A DNA stretch of 64,000 nucleotides, from contig NW_026946363.1 in the NCBI RefSeq assembly GCF_035222375.1, positions 6,572,001 to 6,636,000 on the forward strand, given 5' to 3'. The DNA comes from Podospora pseudocomata (Eukaryota > Ascomycota > Sordariomycetes > Sordariales > Podosporaceae). Position 1 is the first letter of the stretch. The number at the start of each line of letters is the position of its first letter. The translations under genes were made by a program, and so were the position numbers. Below are positions 55,201 to 64,000 of the stretch, piece after piece. The notes beneath the pieces are model-generated. The model did no database searches. It was not told the DNA's origin and was given only the letters and a program-made list of their open reading frames with translations.

Positions 55201-57688
55201 ATGGCTTCGGTGGAGATTCCATTGGTGACTCTGACCCCTCTGCCGATATCGTGTACCCCCCCCCGAGCATCTGGGACTCCAGCGATCCGTGGACGGGCTG
55301 TAGTCCTCCCTGCGTAATTGTCTTCCCGCCATATCCCCTGAGTGCTCCTCACACTGTGACCAGCTGGCCGGCTTTGACAACAACGCTCCTGTCGTCGGCA
55401 GAAGGCGGCGGTGGCGTCTTCATCAAGACGACGACAATCCCCGTTCCGAGCTTTATCATCTCAGACGTCAGTCTTCACCCAGTGACACTGCAGTCTACCG
55501 ACACGGCAACCTACAAAATCAACCCTGTCCAAAGCATCACCCCGACATCTTTTGTGTGGACTCTTCCTCCGAACCATGCGACTTTCCCCGTAGCTTCTCC
55601 AACACCAACGACGTCCACAGACACCGATATACCACTAGTCATCATCCCCCCCGTCACCTTCCACCCGACTCCTGTCCCCGTCACCATCCAACCCCAGCCA
55701 ACATATTCGATCGACTACCCTGATCCCCCAATCCCAGTGAGACCTGTCACGATCAAGCCCAATCCCACCCCTACACCTCCCGGCTGCACTTCCGGCTGCG
55801 GAAAGCGAGACTGTGGCATATTTGGTTGCGGCAACGACGGTTGCGGCCTGTTCGGTTGCGGCGGTGGGTGCGGCATCTTCGGCTGCGGTGGTGGTTGTGG
55901 CCCCTTCGGTTGCGGTGGCGGATGTAGCCCCCTCGGATGCACACCCAGCTGCCCCCTTGGACTGTGCGGTGGCCCTGGGTGCCTCATTCCAGGTGGCTGC
56001 GGAAATACACAAGGCACCAATGGCGGCGACAGCAGCAATGACTGTGAAGCCACCGTCACTGCTTCGGCGTGCACGCATCTGGTGACGAGCTACAGCGCTT
56101 GGTACATGGCTTCGTCCACGACGACGACCGAGGTAAGTCAATGAAACGCTGAAACCAGGTTACAGGTGGCAGACAGCTAACTTGAGGCAGACCACATGCG
56201 TGACGAGCACAGGTTGCAACGGACAGGATACTGTGGTTAAAACGACGCCTGGCAGCCCGGAGTGCTCGCTGGATCCCGATATCGCGGCAGCCTACTCTGC
56301 TGAACGGGCAGCTGACCAGACAATTATTGGCGGGAAGCAGGTCCCGTTAGCATTCGCACCGACAAATGGGCCGGGCTACGATGGATCGACGTTTACCGCT
56401 AAGCAATTCGGTTTGACGGAGACTATCACGGTTATCAAAACATCGACTGTGACAAACACAGCGACGAAGACAACGACGGTGGTGGTGCCGCCAACCGCAA
56501 CGGCTGATTGTGGTTACTGGTAAGTCCGTAAAATCCTTTATCCCCCTAACCGCCTCCAGGCGCAAGAAGCGGGATAGCAGACGGCAAAAGCTGACAACAG
56601 CCAGGATCTCCGATTTCTTTTACATATTCAATGTGTACAACATTGATGGCTGGAGCACAGATGGCGGCTCGAGGCTGAAATCCGAAGAAAAGGGCTGCGG
56701 TGCGCTCACGGGCTGGCAATGGCATGAGCGCACCTCTACACGGCGCGCAAGGGCCTACTTCCAGCTTCCTTTCATTATGAAGTCTGGCTGTGTCGAGCGT
56801 GCCATCGTGTCCGCTGGCGGCCCCAAGTTGTCCTGTACCTTCGAAGGCTACGACTTCATCCTCAAGAAACGATCCGAGGAGATGAGTAAAGCATCACTGC
56901 CGATGCGCAGACGCCAACTCATCAGCGATACGGCCAGTCTCCCGAGCCGCACGGAAACCGGCACGCGCACAGAGACCAGCACGCGCACAGGGACTGCTGG
57001 CCTATACACGCCCGAGCCGTGGGGCCCAGGCTTAACAGAGACGTTCATGACTACCATGGACGAGATCTCGAAGTCAACGTATACCACGGAGATCGTGTTG
57101 GCTTCAAATGAAGTGACGATGACGGGCACCACGTCTGGCACCGTGTCTGACATCACGACGTCAACCACCAGCTCCACCGTCCCAACTAGCACATCGAATC
57201 TCTCCACTGATGGCCTCTGTGGTGCTGCTAATGGCGGAACAATCTGCTTCGGCACGGCCTTCGGCGACTGCTGCTCCGAGTACGGATACTGTGGTGATAC
57301 GAGCGGGCACTGCGGTTCGGGATGCCAAAGCGACTTCGGCATCTGTAATGCTATTACCGGCCCACCTGTATCGACGGACGGCACGTGCAGCTCCCTCAGC
57401 ACCCCCGGAGGCGCGACATGCGCTGGTTCGGCGTTCGGCGACTGCTGCTCTGCGAGCGGCTACTGCGGAGCCACGGCTGCGTATTGCGGGACAGGGTGTC
57501 AGGCGGATTTCGGGATGTGTTCCTCGAGCGGCCCGCCAGTGTCAACGGATGGGCTCTGTGGTCAACCCAGCGGCACGACGTGCGAGGGCTCGGCATTTGG
57601 CGACTGTTGCTCTGAGTATGGGTTTTGCGGGGCCACGAATGCGTATTGTGGGACGGGATGCCAGGCAGCATTTGGGACCTGTGCCTAA
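52241..57688 (+). CDS. Multidomain subgroup-C GH18 chitinase with C-terminal CBM18 triplet
   Basis: Seven exons: 52241-53282, 53361-53800, 53869-54367, 54426-54461 (36 nt), 54514-56132, 56191-56519, 56605-57688, all phases consistent. Product 1682 aa. Signal peptide MWFSPSPVSAGTLAFLLLSPATA. An N-terminal region with five or more Cys, then LysM (about 337-385, SGDTCESLAAECG), a second LysM (about 405-450, GESCSVLGAANSL), a CBM18-like hevein knot (about 493-532, CCNKHGQCG), GH18 catalytic domain (about 545-905) with DGIDIDWE and catalytic Glu660. Then Thr/Pro linkers, a Cys/Gly repeat of the type FGCGGGCG at about 1099-1166, a Cys domain (1322-1420), and three CBM18 units at 1524-1682 (each FGDCCS followed by YCGxGC). 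It would bind and cut chitin outside the cell; relatives are the killer-toxin-like chitinases used in wall remodelling or attack on other fungi. The gene is intact. Confidence 0.93.
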
Positions 57689-57824
57689 GAAGCGTGTGAG
57701 TCGTACTGGTGAGGTGGATTTATATGGTTAGCATATTATGCATCTATTTGAATGCAATCTTAAACAAGTCATTCCATCGCCCGTGCTCGCAGTCGATCTG
57801 AACTTACATATAAACCCATATATG

Positions 57825-59219
57825 CTACTCCCTGGGACCCAGCTCAAAATCAAACTCCTTCAAAAGCGGCGACACTTTCCATCTCGCAAAGAGCTGCCCA
57901 TTCTCCACCAAAATCCGCCGTAGGACTTGCCCCCTTGCCTCCACACCAGGCCACACACCCTGCCATACCTTCACATACGGCTCTACGACCAGTAAAACCT
58001 CTGTCAGCCATTTTCCTGCTCTATCCTCGCCAATCCTTCCCGTCTGCACCATCCCCCTTTCCATTTCCTTCAGTAAAACCTCCCTCTTCACCTCGTCCAC
58101 AACCGCTGCCCGCATCACCCCCAAAACCGCATGTGACCGTGTCGCAAAATCCAACCCCTCCGCCTCCAATCCAGCCGTCTCCTCCACAGCAACAGCAGCC
58201 AAAAACTCTACCTCCTCCTCACTCCCTACCTCCCCATCCCACCCCCTCCACCACGCCTGCATCCCCACCCCTCCATCCGGCTCTCCACACCACTCCACTC
58301 CGCTCTCCCATGCCCCATCCAAATCCAAATCCGGCTTTGCAACCTCCCCCAGAACTGCGCTCGCCTCCCACAGCCGCGCCGAGTACCGTGCCTCCCACGC
58401 TAAGACATCAACCCCGCCCTGTGCGATCAGCACGCCGAAATTGTTCGGCCTCCACGCCTCCTTGGCGGTGCCCGAACCAGATGATTCGGATGAACCGAGC
58501 TTCATGTGCTCGAGCCAAAAGCGCGCCTGCGTTTCCGAATAGGGCTTCACACTGGGGTGGGTCGCACGCAGGCGCGAAGTTGTTGCTTCGAGTGTGCGGA
58601 GGGCCAAGCGAGTAATCGTTTCTAGGGGAAGGGAAGGCTGTCTGCGGCTTGTACGGGCTACGTTGTGGGCCCAGCGGGGGAGTTTCGTGGCGTGTGTGCC
58701 GGCAGCGGGAGGGAGATTCTGGCGCGGTTGCGCGAGCGGTGAGGAAGAATCAGGCAGGTCTTGGAGGTTGGGCAAGCGGTAGAAACGTGCTGTTGTAGGG
58801 TGCGTGAGGAACGCGGGGGAGTAGTAGGCGCGCCATGCTTCCGGGTTCAGGAGGGCGGCGTGCGCGGCGTAGAAGCTGGGGAAGTCGGAGGGAGAAGGGA
58901 AGTCGCCAGTGAGTTGGTCAGAGGAGCGGTAGATGGCTGCGGCGAGCTGTGCAAGGTAGAACACATCCAAGGTGCTTCGTGGCTTTTGTCAGTTCGTTGA
59001 TTCTGCTTCTTCTTGCTTGTAAACTTACCGATTGAACCTTAACTCCCCCTTGCCAAAAGACCATCCGCGTGCGTGCAGCTTCTCCACGACATCGAACACA
59101 CCATTGCCGTCCCACAGCCCCTCGTCCAAGTACATAAACGCTATTTGCAACACCTGATCGTGGCAGTCAACAGCCACCGCGCCGCTCTCGGCTTCCGCGA
59201 GGAATTCTTCGGCACTCAT
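57825..59219 (-). CDS. Hypothetical protein, 446 aa
   Basis: Two exons on the minus strand: 59029-59219 and 57825-58974; intron 58975-59028 (GTAAGT...CGAAG). Begins MSAEEFLAEAESGAVAVDCH. Soluble, mostly helical, Leu/Ala/Glu-rich, with aromatic clusters (AWRAYYSPAFLTHPTTARFY) and WRPNNFGVLIAQGGVDVLAW near the middle; the C-terminus is LLKEFDFELGPRE. No signal peptide, membrane segment or named domain is visible. The sequence looks like a conserved ascomycete protein, but I cannot name the family. It converges with the chitinase, leaving only 136 bp between the stops. Confidence 0.75.
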
Positions 59220-59522
59220 GGCTAAAACCCTAAGAACCCTTGATTACCTAAACAATGCTGTAAGATAATCGGATATGACTTCGCGTTACTTGGGTACCGG
59301 AGAGAGAGCGTGAGCGTGTGTGGGAATTTGCTGGTTTCTCTTTTGCATGTGGTGTCACAGTGCTGACTGGCGACTTGGGTGGTTATAGTTCTTTTGTCAT
59401 TGCACGAAGTGTGAGATGGGGAATTGAGCGAAGTTCCAAATGTAGTGATTGGGATGGTCAAAGCGCTAGCGCTATGCTTATCGTAACGGAGGCCAATCTA
59501 CGATAAAGAGAAAAAAATAATG

Positions 59523-59612
59523 TGCGTGATAAGCGAGTGACAGAGATAAGCGAGTGACAGAGATAAGCGAGTGACAGAGATAAGCGAGTGATACAGATAA
59601 GCGAGTGACACA
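59523..59612 (+). repeat. 17-bp tandem repeat next to a transposon-end motif
   Basis: GATAAGCGAGTGACAGA is repeated five times at 59528-59612, with small changes in the last two. The first 16 bases of the array, GTGCGTGATAAGCGAG at 59523-59538, are the reverse complement of the right end of the pogo-like element at 2146. So the array looks like an expanded terminal repeat of that transposon family. Confidence 0.75.
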
Positions 59613-59651
59613 CTTCCCCCCCACAACTCAACACCTCCACCTTCAACATCA

Positions 59652-59975
59652 TGTTACGCCCCGGGCGTAATACCACTGTACAGGAACCACTGGGTGGTAC
59701 CTGTCAGAAAGAAAGGTCTGTTAGCGGTGGCCATGGTCTGTTAGCGGTGGCCATGGTCTGTTAGCGGTGGCCATGGTCTGTTGGCCGCGACCAAAAGCAA
59801 GCAATACAAGCACACTGAGCAAGGTACAAGGATACCTCAGAAACATATGTAGATAGCTTCACATAAATAGGGGGGAGCGCCGGGCGCTCCCCGTGTCGAG
59901 GAATCTGATTCCTCATGCAAGCAATTCAAGTTCATTTGTCTACAATCTACTTTCAGTAGCTCTTTGTTAGAACAA
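59652..59975 (+). mobile_element. LTR fragment, family A, longer copy
   Basis: Begins TGTTACGCCCCGGGCG and shares its first 50 bases with 499-554. It contains a 20-base tandem repeat at 59715-59774 and an inverted GGAGCGCC/GGCGCTCC near 59872-59890. No coding region is attached, so it looks like a solo LTR fossil. The right end is uncertain. Confidence 0.45.
59715..59792 (+). repeat. 20-bp tandem repeat
   Basis: GGTCTGTTAGCGGTGGCCAT occurs three times exactly (59715-59774), then a partial, diverged fourth copy. It lies inside the LTR-like sequence and may be an expanded regulatory block of that element. Confidence 0.85.
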
Positions 59976-60411
59976 CCTGTTGTTGACAGTGAACCCATGT
60001 CTGAGACGCTTGTCACAACCTTCGATCATCCTGTCATATTCACCTCTGGCGTACTGCCTTGCAGTCTGTATCCACTCCCGGTGCAGGTTGTAACACATTG
60101 TCACGGCAGGCCGGACCACTGCACCATACCCACTGTGATTGCTATCAAAAGCTACAAGTGAGCCAAGCTTCCTGGCTTGGCTCGCTCCAGTGGTATATAT
60201 ATGGTGACGCCGCCACAGCCGTCACACGCAGTTTGCAATTGGCAAGCGTACAAGTTGTTATCCTACTCCCAAACACTCGATAAATACGCGCTGTACCCAC
60301 AAAATGGATCAGCACAAGAAGCACATGAAGCAATAGAACTCCAAAAGCAACTTTGACCGACAAACCCTCAACGTTGTACTGGTAGATCAGCTCATGTCGA
60401 TCGACATCCAC
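59976..60411. other. Intergenic, no gene seen
   Basis: Between the LTR-like fragment and the end of the minus-strand membrane-protein gene. Only short frames. Confidence 0.35.
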
Positions 60412-62193
60412 CTACGCGTAATCTTGGATCCCCTCCTCTCTGAGGACCTGTTCGAGACTATAATTCTGCCCTCGATACAAATTCACCCTCGACCACGTCA
60501 AATCGGAAAGGGCATCAACAAGATAAATCGCCAACGACCTCGACAGCGCTCGATACAACTCCGAATCCTCCGCCCCCTCAGCCGCATAATCCCAGATACG
60601 GTCATAGGCAAACCTTGACCCGCTAGCCGCCCTGCTGCTGGACTTGAGTCCGTAGTTTGAGCTGCCTCCCGGTGCCATGTACAGCGAGTTGTTCAGGCTG
60701 TTCAGCCAGGGAACCGTCAGCTGTATGACCTCGTCCGGGTTGGCGGATGCGTTGAGGGTGGAGTTTTTCATGGCGTAGGAGAACTGGGGGTCGTCCCCGT
60801 TGGAGTAGGACCAGACGTCGGATTCCACCCAGCGGGCGTCGATGAAGCAGAGGGCTAGGGAGGTCCCCGTCATGTTGTAACGCGTCCAGAAGGTGGCTGA
60901 TGCCTTGACTAGAGCGTGGTTGCCGAGGTCGAGGAAGCCGAAGTGGGCTCCGGAGGTGTAGGCCTCGTCGAGGAGCTCGTGGGGGATGAAGAAGGTTGGG
61001 TTGCTACGGTAGTAGAAACCGGGGGTGAGGAGAAAGTTGTAGGGAGCCTCGGCGAGTGCTTCGCCTCGGGGGTCCTTTCTTGGACGGCTGGGGTCCGTAC
61101 ACTGGATGGAGACTTGCGGTTGCTTCAATGGGAGATGTTCCCCCCTGCTGCTGGTGATGGTTGCTGTCTCTCAGTTCTGTACGGCCTCGGATTTTGTCAT
61201 GGAAAAGCTATCCGAGACTACAGCAGCGGTATACTTCATTGGCGTTGTTGCTGCGACGACAGTTTGCGGGATGTAGATCTTCCCCCAAGAGATGGATTTG
61301 CTTCCAGATGTGAGATTTGCAGGAAGACCTCGTGTGCCACGAGCGACATTCGCCAACCAGGACCAGTCGATGCTATTCGGGTTGCTATAGTCCCAATGGG
61401 CACATCTTGACGACATTGTGTCGTTGGTCGCGGGACGGTAGTCCGGAACATGCGCCCTATCCATCGTGCTGGGATACACGCTCTCGAGGGATCCAATTGA
61501 ATATAGTCTAGAGGTCCCAGGAAGCGTCCTCCACCAGCCAAGCTTTGGGAGCATCACGATACCCGAGCTTACACCACATAGGGCGGTGATAAGGAAGCTC
61601 ATCGCCATCAACAATGCCATCCATACAGCCGACAAAGTCAACCGGTGGATTTGTGTCAAAGGTGCCAGGAAAGACGAGCTGAAGAGGTAAAACGGTGAGC
61701 TCAGCTGGAAGGGGGCGGTGAGATAGCCAAAAGGGATGCCCTGTGAACCGACGAGCTTCCGTCGGATATTGGCGTAGAGGACGTGGAAGAGTGAGGCGAT
61801 GATGAGAGATTCGTGGATCTTGGCTGCGACCAAAAGAGCCGACAGAATGTTCGAGTTGACTCCGGGCCATGACATTCGAAGTATGTGCAGAACCGCAAGC
61901 CCTATCGTCACGGCAACCGAAGGGAACAGGAACAGCAGGAATTGGCCGATAGATCTTTCACTGTCGGTGTGGTAGACCATCTTGCGAGGCTCCTGGTTTT
62001 TTTTCTTGATCTCAGCATCGTCAAGGTCGTGCTCGAGTATCTGGATCAATTTTGGTTGTTTACTGTCCTGCTTTCTGGGTCTCGGTGGGAGCCCAGGTGT
62101 TGGTCTGGGTGGTAGAGGTGGAGGTTCATGTTGATCGTCAAAGTCTCGTTGAGGCGAGGCATCCGAGCTTGCCATGTCGGTTGTCAGATACAC
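60412..62193 (-). pseudogene. Fungal multi-pass membrane protein gene with one in-frame TGA
   Basis: One continuous frame of 593 sense codons from the start near 62193 (MYLTTDMASSDAS, or the second Met at 62175) to 60412, interrupted only by TGA at 61171-61173. The N-terminus is Pro-rich and cytoplasmic (EPPPLPPRPTPGLPPRPRK). Four hydrophobic segments follow (FLLFLFPSVAVTIGLAVLHI; a helix around ALLVAAKIHESLIIASLFHV; SSPFYLFSSSFLAPL; VWMALLMAMSFLITALCGVS). After them comes a large domain with N-glycosylation sites (NMTG, NSTL, NNSL). After the TGA the frame goes on ETATITSSRGEHLPLKQPQV without loss of character. A change from CGA would be C-to-T, as in RIP. Either it is recently inactivated or the stop is read through. 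Divergent from the HET-type gene. Confidence 0.6.
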
Positions 62194-62289
62194 CTTCTCT
62201 CCGTCTGAGCGGATTCAGTTCATGGTTCGAAGAGAAGGTTTCCTGATATTCATATTCTCGCGGATGGTACCGCGCTTGATGCCTTGGCG

Positions 62290-63785
62290 GCTAACAGTTG
62301 TGTTGTGCCGCATCGTGGGTTCTGGATCAATGCGACAAAAATAACCAGTGCTACCCTCAAGATGTCAACTTCCTTCCCACTAAGCTCATTGATATAGGGT
62401 CCAGACATTCATCAACCGTTCAGCTTACCTGTGCCACCGGGAAACTCAGCAAGGGCACTAAGTATATAGCCCTTTCCCACCGATGGGGCTCAGAACATCA
62501 AAAGACCCTCAAAGCTGTAAAGGCAAACTTTGAGGGCCAAAATGAGTGGACTATCCTTCTTGAACACCTCCCTAGAACCTTTGGAGACGCTGTCCACGTT
62601 ACCCGCAGTCTTGGTCACAGGTTCTTGTGGATCGACTCTTTCTATATCATCCAAGACGATCCCGAGGATTGGCACCACGAATCTCAACGCATGGAATCAG
62701 TATTTAGCTCGGCATACTGCGTCATCGCTGCAACTTGCGCCTCTGGAACTGATGATGGCTTTCTAAAGTCTCGCCCTGAGAGGCAAGTCATCCCCATAAA
62801 GGACACGAAAAGCGGCATCTTGTACTACTTGTGCGAATCCATCAATGACTTTACCAATGACGCTGATAATAGCGAACTCAACAGCCGTGGCTAGGTCTTG
62901 CAGGAGAGAGCCCTTGCTCGTCGAACGGTCCACTTCACGAGCAACCTTACGTATTAGGAATGTGGTGGTGGTATAAGGTGTGAGACACTAGCCATAATGG
63001 AGATGTAGGTCACTACACCTCTTGCCCAAATATTTCCCTGCGTGGAATAATTAACAGCAGTTTACAGCAACAAGGCCTCCCGCCTCGGAGACAGCAACTT
63101 CCCTACATATACCGTTTCTCAGTCCAAGGGCAAAACAATCAAGCTCCTCCAGGATCTCTATGAGCAATACTCCAACAAAGAGCTGTCGTTTTTCAAGGAC
63201 AGACCTGTTGCCATCAGGGGGTTGGAGGCACGTCTCATCCAAACTCTTAGTGGACTGGGAGGCTACGGTGTTTTCCAGAAACACTTCCATCGTTTCTTAC
63301 TGTGGCAAAGGGGCAAGAGGCCTCTTAAAAGAATCACATCATTCTCGGGTGGCCCAGTTCCCTCGTGGTCGTAGATGGCATGGGATGGGGGGATCGAGTA
63401 CATGTCTGATATCCTAGGGGGAATGGTGGAGTGGTTCGCAGACGTATCTTGGCTCTCCCCGCTAGTTGGGAACAACGCAGAGGACCAGAAATCCATATTT
63501 TTATCCGCACAGGTCCAGGAATTTGTCGGCTTGTCAGTACCCTGGATCACCTTCGATGAAGAGGTGCGGGAGATGGGACAGTATATGAGATGTGTGGGTT
63601 TGGGTTTGAAGGAAAGTATGAAGAGGAATGAGAATGCGGATTGCTATGTCTTGATCGTCAGCAGGATGGAAACACATGACATCTTTGAAGGAAGGCAGAT
63701 AGGGGAGCGTGTTGGTGTTGGAAAGGTCGCTAAGAAGTATATTGCCTGGGGGAAACCAAGTTGTGGGGTTCTTATTGGATGAAAT
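62290..63785 (+). pseudogene. HET-domain (heterokaryon incompatibility) gene, broken
   Basis: The HET domain is clear: YIALSHRWG near 62465, then FGDAVHVTRSLGHRFLWIDS and the downstream VFSSAYCVIAATCA block. Further matching parts extend beyond 63000, including KTIKLLQDLYEQYSNKEL and IRGLEARLIQTLSG, so the gene covered at least 1.5 kb. The reading frame is broken in several places and the start is not certain, so it is treated as a fossil. HET proteins in filamentous ascomycetes trigger cell death on non-self recognition. The breaks look recent, because the protein between them is well preserved. It is divergent from a membrane-protein gene 100-odd bases away. Confidence 0.75.
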
Positions 63786-64000
63786 GTAAACACTTATTTC
63801 GACATGGCGGTGTGTTAGGCAGAATGAAGATAGAACGAACGAAGACACGAATCAGCAGGTATTGCTTTTCTACGCCTTACAATAGGTACCTACTATCGGA
63901 ATGGGCTCTTGACTGATATTCTTGGCTAACCATGGACGTATCTGATGGGAAAGGATATACAGGGGGTCATAGTCGAAAGTTGGCACAATGCTCATGTTGG

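Noticed and set aside
54819-55352. Antisense frames across the chitinase
   Set aside because: They are shadows of a strongly supported exon on the plus strand.
57935-58615. 226-codon plus-strand frame opposite the 446-aa gene
   Set aside because: Very Pro-rich, as expected for the reverse strand of a GC-rich coding exon; the minus strand has consistent splicing.
59528-59792. CRISPR-like repeat-spacer structure
   Set aside because: The units are contiguous 17- and 20-bp tandem repeats with no spacers, in a eukaryotic setting.
61171-61180. Peroxisomal-type stop read-through in the membrane-protein gene
   Set aside because: The known context is TGA followed by CTA; here TGA is followed by GAG, and no peroxisomal signal ends the frame.
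1-64000. tRNA and rRNA genes
   Set aside because: I looked for the conserved T-loop motif and for rRNA blocks on both strands and recognised none; a dedicated scan such as tRNAscan-SE would settle it.

Overview
The window looks like an accessory, gene-poor stretch of a filamentous ascomycete nuclear genome, most likely a Sordariomycete. The signs are short introns of about 50-110 nt with GTRAGT donors and CTRAC branch points, a HET-domain gene, subgroup-C chitinase architecture, AA8 cytochromes, a fungal rhodopsin-like membrane protein, pogo/Fot-type transposon debris, LTR fragments and miniature inverted-repeat elements. Several host genes carry single disabling changes, some of them G:C to A:T as expected from RIP-like decay. 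No tRNA, rRNA or CRISPR was recognised.

Layout. 0-2.3 kb: LTR fragments, a deleted pogo-like transposon and half a miniature element. 2.3-8.1 kb: a small hypothetical gene, then a divergent pair made of a HeLo-like/pseudokinase protein (minus) and an active-looking Ser/Thr kinase (plus) sharing a 535-bp promoter. 8.6-10.7 kb: a five-exon SGNH hydrolase with VCBS/FG-GAP repeats. 11.4-15.5 kb: a miniature element, a 555-aa protein with a Pro/Gln tail, an LTR fragment and a kinase remnant. 16.4-17.2 kb: a secreted single-domain AA8 cytochrome. 19.5-28.2 kb: hypothetical genes, a second miniature element, an Asn/Ser/Tyr-rich small gene, an SREBP-type bHLH factor and an RS-rich protein. 30.1-35.3 kb: a hypothetical gene, a second AA8 protein with a Ser/Thr- and Gly-rich tail, LRR gene remnants and a seven-helix rhodopsin-like protein. 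37.1-41.5 kb: three tandem RRM-like paralogues, one intact, one with an in-frame TAG, one decayed. 42.2-46.3 kb: a miniature element, a GPI-anchored cutinase-like esterase and a P450 with a frameshift. 47.1-48.4 kb: a decayed single-pass membrane protein gene. 49.8-50.7 kb: a small secreted protein. 52.2-57.7 kb: a 1682-aa multidomain chitinase. 57.8-59.2 kb: a hypothetical gene. 59.5-60 kb: tandem repeats and an LTR. 60.4-62.2 kb: a membrane-protein gene with one in-frame TGA, divergent from a broken HET-domain gene at 62.3-63.8 kb.

How it fits together. The strongest candidate system is the pair at 3.7-8.1 kb. A HeLo-like helical bundle fused to a kinase fold that has lost its catalytic residues sits head to head with a kinase that keeps them, which parallels the animal RIPK/MLKL necroptosis pair. 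The HET-domain gene at the right edge is also of the cell-death/self-recognition class. The secreted genes (two AA8 cytochromes, SGNH hydrolase, esterase, chitinase, a small secreted protein) suggest roles in polymer attack or interaction with other organisms. All splice models and protein lengths were derived by hand from the bases; family names rest on motif recognition, not on a database search.
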